Shown: positions 36,241-44,751 of the stretch, piece by piece | Position numbering within the stretch: the first letter of the stretch is position 1 | Layout: the number at the start of each line of letters is the position of its first letter | DNA from: Micrococcus terreus | GTDB taxonomy: Bacteria > Actinomycetota > Actinomycetes > Actinomycetales > Micrococcaceae | Length of the DNA: 64,000 nt | Direction: 5' to 3' | NCBI RefSeq assembly: GCF_900116905.1 | Contig: NZ_FPCG01000005.1 | Location: forward strand, 62,001-126,000 | Notes under the pieces: generated by a model | The model's database searches: none | Told to the model about the DNA's origin: nothing | What the model saw: the letters and a program-made list of their open reading frames with translations, nothing else | Program-made: the position numbers and the translations under genes

Positions 36241-38033
36241 GAGCGCTCCCCCTCTGCGGTGGTGTCGGTGCAGGGCTGGACAGGGGCACCGGCCTGACGG
36301 AACTGCTGCTGCTGTTCGCCCTGGGACTGGTGCTGGCCGCGGCGGCCCTGCTGCTGCTGTTGGCGACCACCGCGTGGGGGGCGCCGGTAGGAGGAGGCGG
36401 TGGCCGTCGTCGGGCCCTGCCGGTCCGCCGAGGACGGGACCTCCGGGAGCTGCAGCGCGTCCTCATCGGTCTCGGCGCTCTGACCCACCTCATCCACGGG
36501 GCTCTGCTGGGACTCCAGCTCCCAGTCGTTGCCGACCACATGGATCTGCGGCTCGGGGGTGGGCTCGGGCTGCGGGCCGACGGCCGCCTGCGGGTCGGCG
36601 ATCACCCAGGTGTCCTTGGAGCCGCCGCCCTGGGAGGAGTTCACGATCAGCGACCCCTCCTTCAGAGCCACGCGGGTCAGTCCGCCGGGAAGCACCCAGA
36701 CGTCTTCGCCGTCGTTGACCGCGAACGGACGCAGGTCCACGTGGCGGGGACTGAACTGTCCACCCGCCAGGGTGGGGACCGTGGAGAGCTGCAGCACCGG
36801 CTGGGCGATCCAGCCGCGCGGATCGGCCAACACCTTGCGGCGCAGCTCCTCCAGCTCTGCTGGCGAGGCGTCCGGGCCGATCACCAGTCCCTTGCCGCCA
36901 GAGCCGTCCACGGGCTTGACCACGAGCTCGTCGAGCCGGTCCATCACCTCCTCGCGGGCCTCGCGCTCCTCCAGGCGGTAGGTGTCCACATTGGCCACGA
37001 TCGGCTCTTCGCCCAGGTAGTAACGCACCAGGTCAGGCATGTAGGTGTAGACGAGCTTGTCATCGGCCACACCGTTGCCCACGGCGTTGGCGATGGTGAC
37101 GTTGCCGGCTCGGGCGGCGTTGATGATGCCGGGGCAGCCCAGCACGGAGTCGGACCGGAAGTGCATGGGGTCCAGGAACTCGTCGTCGATTCGCTTGTAG
37201 ATCACGTCCACGCGCTGCTCGCCGTCCGTGGTGCGCATGTAGACCTTGTTCCCTCGCGTCACCAGGTCTCGGCCCTCCACCAGCTCCACGCCCATCAGCC
37301 CGGCCAGCAGGGCGTGCTCGAAGTAGGCGGAGTTGAACACGCCTGGCGTCAGGACCACCACCACCGGGTTCTCCACATTGGACGGAGCCGACTTGCGCAG
37401 GGCGGCCAGCAGCCGGCGCGGGTACTCCTCCACGGGGCGCACGTTCACCGAGCCGATCGCCTCCGGCAGACCCTTGGACATGGCCCGGCGGTTCTCCAGC
37501 ACATAGGACACGCCCGAAGGGACACGGACGTTGTCCTCCAGCACCCGGAAGGTGCCCTCAGCGTCCCGGACCACGTCGATCCCGGAGATGTGCACGCGCA
37601 CACCGCCGGCGGGACGGAACCCGTGCACTGCCCGGTGGAAGTGCTCCGAGGTGGTGATCAGGGAGCGCGGGACCACGCCGTCCTTCACCACGCTCATCTG
37701 GTCATAGACATCGTCCAGGAACGCCTCCAGCGTCCGCACCCGCTGGGTGACGCCGCGCTCGAGCACGTCCCAGTCATCCGCCGGGATCACCCGCGGCACG
37801 ATGTCCAGTGGCCAGGCGCGTTCCTCACCGGCATAGTCGAAGGTCACCCCACGGTCCAGGAAGGTCCGGGCCATGGACTCGGCCCGAGCGGTCACATCCG
37901 TCAAGGAGAGGGTGCGCAGGGCCTGCTCCACGGGCCGGTAGTCCTCCCGCAGGGTCAACCCGGGCGAGAACATCTCATCCCACGCGGTGCTGCGGTCCAG
38001 CGCTGCGGCATAGCCGTCGAAGAGGTCTGACAT
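36234..38033 (-). CDS. Circularly permuted ATP-grasp type 2 protein (DUF404/DUF407)
   Basis: 599 aa from the ATG whose family N terminus is MSDLFDGYAAALDRSTAWDEMF. Residues about 1-475 contain the permuted ATP-grasp fold: GVRVHISGIDVVRD, EDNVRVPSGVSYVLENRR, VVVLTPGVFNSAYFEHALLA, then DELVVKPVDGSGGKGLVIG as the nucleotide-binding loop. ATP-grasp enzymes join carboxylates to amines via acyl phosphates, so peptide or amide ligation is expected. The last 120 residues are unusual: low complexity, rich in Gln, Arg and Pro with poly-Gln runs. The dispersed motif GGCCGTCGTCGGG lies in this tail. Confidence 0.87.
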   Translation of the reverse strand: MSDLFDGYAAALDRSTAWDEMFSPGLTLREDYRPVEQALRTLSLTDVTARAESMARTFLDRGVTFDYAGEERAWPLDIVPRVIPADDWDVLERGVTQRVRTLEAFLDDVYDQMSVVKDGVVPRSLITTSEHFHRAVHGFRPAGGVRVHISGIDVVRDAEGTFRVLEDNVRVPSGVSYVLENRRAMSKGLPEAIGSVNVRPVEEYPRRLLAALRKSAPSNVENPVVVVLTPGVFNSAYFEHALLAGLMGVELVEGRDLVTRGNKVYMRTTDGEQRVDVIYKRIDDEFLDPMHFRSDSVLGCPGIINAARAGNVTIANAVGNGVADDKLVYTYMPDLVRYYLGEEPIVANVDTYRLEEREAREEVMDRLDELVVKPVDGSGGKGLVIGPDASPAELEELRRKVLADPRGWIAQPVLQLSTVPTLAGGQFSPRHVDLRPFAVNDGEDVWVLPGGLTRVALKEGSLIVNSSQGGGSKDTWVIADPQAAVGPQPEPTPEPQIHVVGNDWELESQQSPVDEVGQSAETDEDALQLPEVPSSADRQGPTTATASSYRRPPRGGRQQQQQGRRGQHQSQGEQQQQFRQAGAPVQPCTDTTAEGERSC

Positions 38034-38145
38034 GCACTCCAGTTTTCCACGGACCGCCCCGAAACCCCGCATGATGTCCAGAACCGGCCCAGCCAGGCGC
38101 CGTTGGCCGACCTCCGGCGGTGTGACCCAGGACATGAAACGGTGA

Positions 38146-38151
38146 TTGAAT
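38146..38151 (+). promoter_or_regulatory. Candidate -10 TTGAAT for leaderless pepN
   Basis: TTGAAT lies 6 nt before the pepN ATG. It matches the spacing of other leaderless starts here, though not the TAnnnT core. No ribosome-binding site is present. Confidence 0.35.
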
Positions 38152-38157
38152 ACCGGC

Positions 38158-40836
38158 ATGCCCGACTCTCTGCTGAACCTGGACCAGGCCAACCTCTGCC
38201 GCCAGGAGGCCGCCGACCGTTCGGCGCTGATCTCCACCCACACCTATGACGTGCAGGTGGACGTCAGCGGCGCCCAGGACCTGGACCGCCCGGACTTCCC
38301 CACCGTCACCACCATCACCTTCTCCTGCGCGGAACCGGGGTCCACCACCTTCCTGGACTATCTGCACCACAGCGTGGAGTCCGTGGAGCTCAACGGGGTT
38401 CGGCTGGACCCCGCACAGCACGTCGGAGCGGCACGGATCCTGCTGCCGGACCTGCAGGCCGAGAACACGGTGACCGTGGTGGGCAGCTCCCGCTACTCCT
38501 CCTCCGGTGAGGGTATGCACCGCTTCCAGGACCCCGCGGACGGCCAGGTGTACCTCTACACCCAGTACGAGCCCGCCGACGCGCGCCGAGTCTTCCCCAA
38601 CTTCGAGCAGCCGGATCTGAAGGCACGATTCACCTTCCACCTCACCGGCCCCGCCGACTGGGTGCTGGCCTCCAACCAGCCGGAGTCCGGGCGGCGGCCG
38701 AGTCGTCCGGCAGACGGGCCCGACGGCGGCTCCGTCACCGTGGACTTCTCCCCCACCCCCGCGCTGTCCACCTACATCACCACCCTGCTGGCCGGTCCCT
38801 ACCACCGGGTGGAGGACACCTGGGGCGGCCACCCGGAGTCCGGCGCGCCCGAGGTGAGGCTGGGACTCTACTGCCGCCAGACCATGGTCCCTGCTCTGGA
38901 CGCGCACACCCTGTTCGGGGTGACCAAGGCCGGTCTGGACTTCTTCCACGGACTGTTCGGCGTCCCCTACCTGTGGGGCAAGTACGATCAGGCGTTCGTG
39001 CCCGAGTACAACCTCGGTGCCATGGAGAACCCCGGACTGGTCACCTTCACCGAGCAGTACCTCTTCGAGTCCCAGGCCACCCAGGCCCAGTTCGAGGGCC
39101 GGGCGACCACGATCATGCACGAGATGGCCCACATGTGGTTCGGGGACCTGGTGACCATGACCTGGTGGGACGATCTCTGGCTCAAGGAGTCCTTCGCCGA
39201 CTACATGGGCACCCTGGCCGTCGCCGAGGCCACCGAGCACACCGGTTCCTGGACCACCTTCGCCTCGCGCCGGAAGGCCTGGGCCTATGTGCAGGACCAG
39301 TACCCCACCACCCATCCGATCGTCGCCGACATCACCGACCTGGAGGCGGCCCGTCAGAACTTCGACGGGATCACCTACGCCAAGGGCGCCTCGGTGCTCA
39401 AGCAGCTGGCGGCCTACGTGGGCCGGGACGCCTTCATCTCCGCCTCCCGCGAGTACTTCGCCCGGCATGCGTGGGGCAACGCCGAGCTCGCCGACTTCCT
39501 GGCCGTGCTCGGCGAGGCCTCCGGTCAGGACATGCAGGCCTGGGCCGAGACCTGGCTGCAGACCTCCGGCGTGCCCGAGCTGTGGCTGGAGGACTCTCAG
39601 GAGGGCGACGGCCCTCTGGTGCTGCGCCAGGAAGGATTCGATCCGGCGGCCGGTCAGGCCGTGCTGCGCCCCCACGTGCTGAAGGTGGGCCGCTATGAGC
39701 CGGATGCCCACGGCACACTGGTGCGCGTGGCCGAGGCCGAGGTCCACGTGCCGGCAGGCGCCTCCGGTGACCGGACCGTCGTCGGGAATCTGGGACGTGG
39801 ATCAGCGGACGGCACCCGCCTGCTGCTGGTCAATGACGAGGACCTGACCTACGCGAAGATCCGCCTGGACGAGGAGTCCCTGTGCGCTGTGCTGGAGCAC
39901 CCGGTGCAGGACAGCCTGGCGCGGGCCACCGTATGGGCGGCGCTGTGGAGCATGACCCGCGACGGGCTGATGCCGGCGCGGGTGTTCGTGGACGCGGTGG
40001 CACGGCTGTCCGCCTCCATTCCGGATGTGGGCGTGTACTCCCAGGTCGTGGAGCAGGCGGTGACCGCCGTGGAGCGCTTCACCCCGGCCGATGAGCGCGA
40101 GCAGGTGCGCGGCGTCCTGGCCGAGGCGCTCATCAGCGCACTGCGCGAGATCGGGCCGGGCAGCGACCGGCAGCGCTCGGCCTTGCGTGCCTACGCCCGG
40201 CTGGCCCGTGCTGCCGGGGAGCCGACGGCGGATCAGTTCATGCAGGTGCTGGAGCCGTTGGCCCGCCGTGCCCAGACGGGGGTGCCGGAGGGACTGAGCG
40301 TGGATGCTGAGGCACGGTGGTTGGCGCTGATCGCGCTCGCCGCCCTGGGCCGGGTGGACCGCTCGGCACTGGATGCCGCCCGCCAGGACGAGGTCACCGC
40401 TCGCACCTCGGTGTGGCACGGGACCGCCGTGGCCGCCCTGCCGGAGCCGGCCCTGCGTGCCGGCGTGTGGGAGGCGGTGATGACCGGGCAGGCCGACGGT
40501 GAGGTCCTCTCCAACGACCAGCTGACCGCGCTGGCCGACGGTTTCACCGCCTCGCGGCCGGACCTGACCGCTGCGTTCTCCGACCGGTTCTGGCCAGAGC
40601 TGGAGGGGATCTGGTCCAGTCGATCCAACGGACTGGCCAGCCGCACCATCCACGGGCTGTTCCCCGCCGCCCAGGATGCGGTGCCGGGCGGACCTGCGGC
40701 ACAGGAGTCGCACCCGGTGGTGCAGTCGGCGCAGTCCTGGCTGGATGACCACCCGGCGGCCCCGCGCGCACTGCGCCGGATCATCGTGGAGGAGCTGGAC
40801 GACCTGCGACGCGCCCTGCGCGCCCAGGCGAGCTGA
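38158..40836 (+). CDS. pepN: Aminopeptidase N (M1 family)
   Basis: 892-aa zinc aminopeptidase of the actinobacterial/Streptomyces PepN type, removing N-terminal residues from peptides. GAMEN at 287-291 binds the substrate N terminus; HEMAH at 321-325 with the downstream Glu of LKESFADYMG binds zinc. The C-terminal 350 residues are the helical ERAP-like domain. The ATG at 38158 is preferred; an in-frame TTG four codons earlier is part of the likely -10. Divergent from the ATP-grasp operon. Confidence 0.93.
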   Translation: MPDSLLNLDQANLCRQEAADRSALISTHTYDVQVDVSGAQDLDRPDFPTVTTITFSCAEPGSTTFLDYLHHSVESVELNGVRLDPAQHVGAARILLPDLQAENTVTVVGSSRYSSSGEGMHRFQDPADGQVYLYTQYEPADARRVFPNFEQPDLKARFTFHLTGPADWVLASNQPESGRRPSRPADGPDGGSVTVDFSPTPALSTYITTLLAGPYHRVEDTWGGHPESGAPEVRLGLYCRQTMVPALDAHTLFGVTKAGLDFFHGLFGVPYLWGKYDQAFVPEYNLGAMENPGLVTFTEQYLFESQATQAQFEGRATTIMHEMAHMWFGDLVTMTWWDDLWLKESFADYMGTLAVAEATEHTGSWTTFASRRKAWAYVQDQYPTTHPIVADITDLEAARQNFDGITYAKGASVLKQLAAYVGRDAFISASREYFARHAWGNAELADFLAVLGEASGQDMQAWAETWLQTSGVPELWLEDSQEGDGPLVLRQEGFDPAAGQAVLRPHVLKVGRYEPDAHGTLVRVAEAEVHVPAGASGDRTVVGNLGRGSADGTRLLLVNDEDLTYAKIRLDEESLCAVLEHPVQDSLARATVWAALWSMTRDGLMPARVFVDAVARLSASIPDVGVYSQVVEQAVTAVERFTPADEREQVRGVLAEALISALREIGPGSDRQRSALRAYARLARAAGEPTADQFMQVLEPLARRAQTGVPEGLSVDAEARWLALIALAALGRVDRSALDAARQDEVTARTSVWHGTAVAALPEPALRAGVWEAVMTGQADGEVLSNDQLTALADGFTASRPDLTAAFSDRFWPELEGIWSSRSNGLASRTIHGLFPAAQDAVPGGPAAQESHPVVQSAQSWLDDHPAAPRALRRIIVEELDDLRRALRAQAS

Positions 40837-40847
40837 GGCTGGGAGGG

Positions 40848-40885
40848 GACCGGCCGTCGTCGGGACGGACTGACGGCGGCCGGTC
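40848..40885. terminator. Hairpin between convergent pepN and lipoate ligase genes
   Basis: Nine-base arms GACCGGCCG (40848-40856) and CGGCCGGTC (40877-40885). The left arm and loop form a copy of the dispersed motif GACCGGCCGTCGTCGGGA. Starts 12 nt after the pepN stop. Confidence 0.55.
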
Positions 40886-40911
40886 GCCCGGTGCGAGGAC
40901 CAGCCGAGAAA

Positions 40912-42012
40912 TCAGGGCACGCGGTGGGTCCACTCCGGGGTGCTGAACTTGGTGCGGGCCAGTTCCTCGGCGCGGGCGATGTCCTCCGCGGAGAGTTCGG
41001 CGAGCTGAGCGCCGGTGCGCTCGGTGAAGGTCTGGATCATCACGTCCCAGATCTCCGCGCGGCTCAGGCCGGTCTGCCTGCGCAGCGGGTCCACGCGCTT
41101 CTTGGCCGAACGGATGCCCTTGTCCCGGATCTTCTCCTTGCCGATCCGCAGCACGTCCGTCATCTTGTCCGCGTCGATGTCATAGCTCAGCGTGGCGTGG
41201 TGCACCATGCCGCCGTTGGCCAGACGTTTCTGCGCGGCGCCGCCGATCTTGCCCTGGGGTGTGGCGATGTCGTTGAGCGGCTGATAGAAGGCCTCCACGC
41301 CGGTGCGCGCCAGCGACTCCATGGCCCAGGCGTCCAGGAACGGGTAGGAGTCGGCGAAGCTCATCCCGTCCACCAGGGACTGAGGAAGGTAGAGCGAGTA
41401 GGTCAGGCAGTTGTCCGCCTCCATGAACATGGCCCCGCCGCCGGTGATCCTCCGGACCAGGGTCACCCCGTGGCGTTCCATCCCCTCGGGGTCCACCTCG
41501 TTCACCACGGACTGGAAGGAGCCGATGAACACCGCAGGATCCGTCCACTGCCACAGGCGCATGGCCGGTGCGCGGCGACCGGCACCCACGTCCTCAGCCA
41601 GGATCTGGTCCAGAGCGGCATTGACGGCCACCGGCAGCGGTGTGGGCGGGATGACCTGCCAGGCGTGGTCCTCCCAGGTGGTGGCATGCCCCAGGGCGCG
41701 GCGCACGGCCGTGGCGACGGACTCAGGATCGAAGCCGAACATCACGGTCTCCGGCCCGACGGCGTCACGCACCGTCTGCGCGATGCTCGCGTGGGGTGCA
41801 TCCGTGCGCAGACCCCGCAGCGAGGCGTTGATCTGCTCGAGGGCCTCGTCCGGCTCCAGGAAGAAGTCGCCGTTGATGCTGGCGGCCGTGACGGTCGCAC
41901 CGGTCTCATCCGTGGTGAGGTCGGCGACCACGAGCTTGCCGCCGGAGACCTTGAACTCTCCGTGGTGGGTGTGCTGGGGCTGGGGCGCGGCGAGGTTCTC
42001 TGCTGAAGTCAC
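40912..42012 (-). CDS. Lipoate--protein ligase (LplA/LipM family) with N-terminal accessory region
   Basis: 366 aa. The catalytic biotinyl/lipoyl-transferase domain spans about 125-360: MRLWQWTDPAVFIGSFQ, RRITGGGAMFMEADNCLTYSLYLP and the catalytic Lys in GKIGGAAQKR. It attaches lipoate or octanoate to 2-oxoacid dehydrogenase and glycine cleavage proteins. The N-terminal 110 residues (GEFKVSGGKLVVADL) look like the LplA accessory domain, here placed ahead of the catalytic domain rather than behind. The usual H-D after GGG is replaced by F-M-E-A. GTG start with TAGGAT 6 nt upstream. Confidence 0.83.
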   Translation of the reverse strand: MTSAENLAAPQPQHTHHGEFKVSGGKLVVADLTTDETGATVTAASINGDFFLEPDEALEQINASLRGLRTDAPHASIAQTVRDAVGPETVMFGFDPESVATAVRRALGHATTWEDHAWQVIPPTPLPVAVNAALDQILAEDVGAGRRAPAMRLWQWTDPAVFIGSFQSVVNEVDPEGMERHGVTLVRRITGGGAMFMEADNCLTYSLYLPQSLVDGMSFADSYPFLDAWAMESLARTGVEAFYQPLNDIATPQGKIGGAAQKRLANGGMVHHATLSYDIDADKMTDVLRIGKEKIRDKGIRSAKKRVDPLRRQTGLSRAEIWDVMIQTFTERTGAQLAELSAEDIARAEELARTKFSTPEWTHRVP

Positions 42013-42018
42013 CGGTCC

Positions 42019-42028
42019 ATCCTAGGCT
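42019..42028. promoter_or_regulatory. Shared divergent -10: TAGGAT (minus) and TAGGCT (plus) overlapping in ATCCTAGGCT
   Basis: The lipoate ligase GTG (42012, minus) and the membrane-protein ATG (42035, plus) are only 22 nt apart. Each has a TAnnnT hexamer exactly 6 nt upstream, and the hexamers overlap by 2 bp over the palindrome CCTAGG. Confidence 0.6.
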
Positions 42029-42034
42029 CGGAGG

Positions 42035-42580
42035 ATGACCACACAGCCCTCCGCCCTGTCCCCGTCTTCCGGTCCTGTGGACCCGACCGCCGGGACGGTC
42101 CCGCCCGCTGTTGTGCTCCTGGGGTGGGTGGCGGCCCTGGCGGTCCTCCTGTGGGTCGGCGCCGGGCGGTTCCTGACGGGCACGGCCGGAGATCTGGCCC
42201 TGGTCTACGCCCTGACCCTGGCTCCGGTGCTGTTGGTGCTCTCCGTGGTGGCGTTGGCCGTGCCCGGCAGCCGGCCTGCTCGCCGCCCGTCGGTCCGGGC
42301 AATGGTGGCCCTGGGACTGGCCTGGATCTGCGGCCTGGGTCTGGGTCTGACGCTGCCGGACACCGGTGAGGGCGCGTCCTCGGTCCTGGAGGCCTGGGCG
42401 GGGCCGGAGTCGAGCGGAGTCGCGGCGGCACTGAGCAATCCCTTCGCCATCCTGATGGTGCTCCTCGCCGTCATCGGCTGTGTGCTGGCGGTGCGGGACT
42501 CCCGCCCCGGTGGCCCGTCTCGAGTGACGGACGAGGACGACCGGCAGGGCACGGGCCGATTCCCTCTGCTGGACGTCTGA
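42035..42580 (+). CDS. Hypothetical four-helix membrane protein
   Basis: 181 aa. A disordered Ser/Pro N terminus is followed by four hydrophobic segments (about 25-45, 52-75, 88-107 and 134-153) and a charged C-terminal tail. I recognise no family. The ATG is preceded by GGAGG, but TAGGCT is only 6 nt upstream, so the message is probably leaderless and the GGAGG lies outside it. Confidence 0.7.
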   Translation: MTTQPSALSPSSGPVDPTAGTVPPAVVLLGWVAALAVLLWVGAGRFLTGTAGDLALVYALTLAPVLLVLSVVALAVPGSRPARRPSVRAMVALGLAWICGLGLGLTLPDTGEGASSVLEAWAGPESSGVAAALSNPFAILMVLLAVIGCVLAVRDSRPGGPSRVTDEDDRQGTGRFPLLDV

Positions 42581-42582
42581 GG

Positions 42583-42608
42583 CGGGTCCAGAGACAGCAC
42601 TGGACCCG
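42583..42608. terminator. Weak hairpin between convergent membrane-protein and rpmE2 genes
   Basis: Eight-base arms CGGGTCCA (42583-42590) and TGGACCCG (42601-42608), loop 10 nt. The arm sequence recurs at about 42623. No U tract. Confidence 0.45.
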
Positions 42609-42679
42609 ACTGCCGGAGCAGACGGGTCCAGGTGAAGCTGTGTGTCGGCGTGAGCCGCTCCTGCGCGAGGGCGCGAGGA

Positions 42680-42946
42680 TCAGGCGTCGGCCTTCTTGCC
42701 GCCGAAGCCCTTGAAGCGGGCGTTGAAGCGCTCCACGCGGCCGGCGGTGTCCATGATGCGCTGCTTGCCCGTGTAGAACGGGTGCGAAGCGGCGGAGATC
42801 TCGACGTCGATCACCGGGTAGGTGTTGCCGTCCTCCCACTCCATGGTCTTCTCGGAGGTGGCGGTGGTGCGGGTGAGGATCTTCTCGCCGGAGGCCAGAT
42901 CGTTGAAGATCACCAGCTGGTACTCGGGATGGATGTCAGTCTTCAT
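42680..42946 (-). CDS. rpmE2: Type-B 50S ribosomal protein L31
   Basis: 88 aa: [16 protein letters not shown] at the N terminus and [25 protein letters not shown] near the end. No cysteine is present, so it lacks the zinc ribbon of type-A L31. Type-B copies often replace the zinc form under zinc starvation via Zur. AAGGAA precedes the ATG; the frame continues 31 codons upstream without homology. No canonical Zur box is visible. Confidence 0.94.
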   Translation of the reverse strand: MKTDIHPEYQLVIFNDLASGEKILTRTTATSEKTMEWEDGNTYPVIDVEISAASHPFYTGKQRIMDTAGRVERFNARFKGFGGKKADA

Positions 42947-42965
42947 GGGTATTCCTTCGCAGGTG

Positions 42966-42985
42966 CCACTGGATTTTGCCAGCGG
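42966..42985. promoter_or_regulatory. Imperfect inverted repeat in the rpmE2 leader
   Basis: CCACTGG-ATTTTG-CCAGCGG (6 of 7 pairs) lies 19 nt upstream of the rpmE2 ATG. It could be a protein-binding operator or an RNA hairpin near the ribosome-binding site. Confidence 0.35.
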
Positions 42986-43030
42986 CGGGAAGAGGTCAGG
43001 GTCGAGTGGCCGCAGAACGGCCAGCTGTCC

Positions 43031-43036
43031 ACTATA
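43031..43036 (-). promoter_or_regulatory. Candidate rpmE2 -10 element TATAGT
   Basis: TATAGT on the minus strand is the closest match to TATAAT seen in this window. It overlaps the stop of the upstream methyltransferase gene and would give a leader of about 77 nt. Confidence 0.4.
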
Positions 43037-43877
43037 CACCCCGGGCGCGCAGCTCCCAGAACGCCACGGCGGCCGCGGCGGCGACGTTGAGCGAGGACAC
43101 CCCGGCGGACATGGGGATCATCACGTGGTCGTCGCAGGCGTCCAGGGTGGCCTGCCGGACACCCGGTCCCTCGCTGCCCAGCACGAGTGCCAGCCGCTCC
43201 ACCTCACGCAGGTGCGGTGCATCCAGGAGAACCGCACGGTCGGTCAGCTCCAGGGCCGCCACCCGGAACCCCAGGTCCTGGAGGCGGCGCACCCCCGGGA
43301 CGGTGCCGTCGTCGGGATGCTCGCCGGAGGCGAAGCGCGACCAGGGAACCTGGAAGACGGTGCCCATGGAGACACGGATGCACCGGCGGTACAGCGGGTC
43401 AGCCGAGGCCGCACTGAGCAGTACGGCGTCCATCCCCAAGGCTGCGGCGGATCGGAAGATCGCGCCCAGATTGGTGTGGTCCACCAGGTCCTCGACCACC
43501 ACCACCCGTCGGGCGCCGTGAAGCACCTCCTCCACCGAGCGCGGGGCAGGACGGTCCATGGCGGCCAGGGCTCCGCGGTGCAGGTGGAAGCCGGTGATCT
43601 GCTCCAGCATCTGGTCCGAGCCGGTGTAGACCGGCACGTCCGGGTGCACGGCGAACACGTCCTGCATGGACTCCAGGTAGCGGTGGGAGAGGAAGAACGA
43701 GCGCGGGGTGTGCCCGGCGTCCAGGGCACGGCGGACGACTTGGGAGGACTCGGCCAGGTAGATCCCGTGCTCAGTGTCCTGGCGGCGGCGCAGGGCGGCG
43801 TCGGAGAGGGAGCAGTACATCTGGGTGCGCGGGTCCTGTGCGTCGGTCAGTTCAATGGGCTGTGCTGGGGAGGTCAC
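43032..43877 (-). CDS. SpoU/TrmH-family RNA 2'-O-methyltransferase
   Basis: 281 aa. The C-terminal SPOUT domain has the three motifs: [42 protein letters not shown] and [24 protein letters not shown], which form the knotted SAM site. The N-terminal substrate-binding domain is present. It methylates ribose in rRNA or tRNA; the site is unknown. Start set at the GTG following the TSUP gene (gap 11 nt), as the longer open frame upstream is a shadow of that gene. Confidence 0.88.
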   Translation of the reverse strand: MTSPAQPIELTDAQDPRTQMYCSLSDAALRRRQDTEHGIYLAESSQVVRRALDAGHTPRSFFLSHRYLESMQDVFAVHPDVPVYTGSDQMLEQITGFHLHRGALAAMDRPAPRSVEEVLHGARRVVVVEDLVDHTNLGAIFRSAAALGMDAVLLSAASADPLYRRCIRVSMGTVFQVPWSRFASGEHPDDGTVPGVRRLQDLGFRVAALELTDRAVLLDAPHLREVERLALVLGSEGPGVRQATLDACDDHVMIPMSAGVSSLNVAAAAAVAFWELRARGV

Positions 43878-43888
43878 GCCGGCCCCGC

Positions 43889-44746
43889 TCAGCCGTTGGC
43901 CAGGCGCAGCAGCATGCTGACCAGGCCGGCCAGGCCCACCACCACGATCACTGCGCGCAGCCAGTTGGGATTGATCCGCCGGCCGATGCGTGCGCCCAGG
44001 CTGCCGCCGACCATGGAGGAGACGGCGATCAGCAACACGGCGCGCCAGTCGATCCGGTCGAAGGCGAAGAGCAGATAGGACACCGCCGCGATCAGGTTCA
44101 CCGCCAGGGAGAGCCAGGTCTTGACCGCGTTGGCGTGGACCAGGGTGCCGGCCATGAACACACCCAGGATGCCCATCAGCAGCACACCCTGGGCCGCCAC
44201 GAAGTAGCCGCCGTAGATGCCGGCGGCGAAGACGAGGATCCACAGGGCGGGGCTGATGGGACGGGAGGGGACCTGGGGCTCGGCTGCGCCGGCCGGCTGG
44301 CCGGGCACCTCCGCTGTGGGATCGGCCTTGTGTCTCCGGACCCAGGCCTGCAGCCGTGGCTGGAAGATCACGAAGCTCAGCGCCACCACGATCAGGATCG
44401 GCGCCGCCACCCCGAAGACCTCGGGAGGGAGCAGCATCAGCAGGAACGCGCCGATGACGCCGCCGGAGAGCGAGGCCAGGGTCAGCGGCACCAGCACCGC
44501 CCGGGACTCGCCGAGCTCGCGCCGGTAGCCGACCGTGCCGGAGACCCCGGCGGCCACCAGACCGATCGCATTGGAGATCTGCGCGGTGACCGGAGGGAAG
44601 CCCATGGCCACCAGGACAGGAAAGGTCACCAAGGTGCCGGACCCGACCACCGAGTTGATGGTGCCGGCCCAGAGTCCGGCGAGCAGGATCAGCAGGACCT
44701 GCCAGAGGTCCAGTCCGAGCACGTCCAGGGTGAGGAGGTCTCCCAC
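43889..44746 (-). CDS. TSUP family (TauE/SafE) membrane exporter
   Basis: 285 aa with about eight membrane helices in two repeats. The N-terminal repeat has AGLWAGTINSVVGSGTLVTFPVLVAMGFPPVTAQISNAIGL, and the second FAAGIYGGYFVAAQGVLLMGILG, both typical of TSUP, which moves sulfite, sulfonates or other organic anions. Substrate unknown. GTG start 5 nt after the ABC ATPase stop, so one operon; longer frames upstream are shadows of that gene. Confidence 0.85.
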   Translation of the reverse strand: MGDLLTLDVLGLDLWQVLLILLAGLWAGTINSVVGSGTLVTFPVLVAMGFPPVTAQISNAIGLVAAGVSGTVGYRRELGESRAVLVPLTLASLSGGVIGAFLLMLLPPEVFGVAAPILIVVALSFVIFQPRLQAWVRRHKADPTAEVPGQPAGAAEPQVPSRPISPALWILVFAAGIYGGYFVAAQGVLLMGILGVFMAGTLVHANAVKTWLSLAVNLIAAVSYLLFAFDRIDWRAVLLIAVSSMVGGSLGARIGRRINPNWLRAVIVVVGLAGLVSMLLRLANG

Positions 44747-44751
44747 GCCGG

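Noticed and set aside
36300-36370. Poly-Gln codon run as a tandem DNA repeat
   Set aside because: CTG/CAG-like codons recur but the units are irregular and in frame, so it is protein low complexity rather than a true DNA repeat.
36330-38030. 566-codon frame antisense to the ATP-grasp gene
   Set aside because: Long only because of third-position GC; no domain seen, and the opposite strand encodes a conserved family.
42947-43031. Zur box upstream of rpmE2
   Set aside because: No AT-rich TGAAAATGATTTTCA-like palindrome is present; the only inverted repeat is GC-rich.
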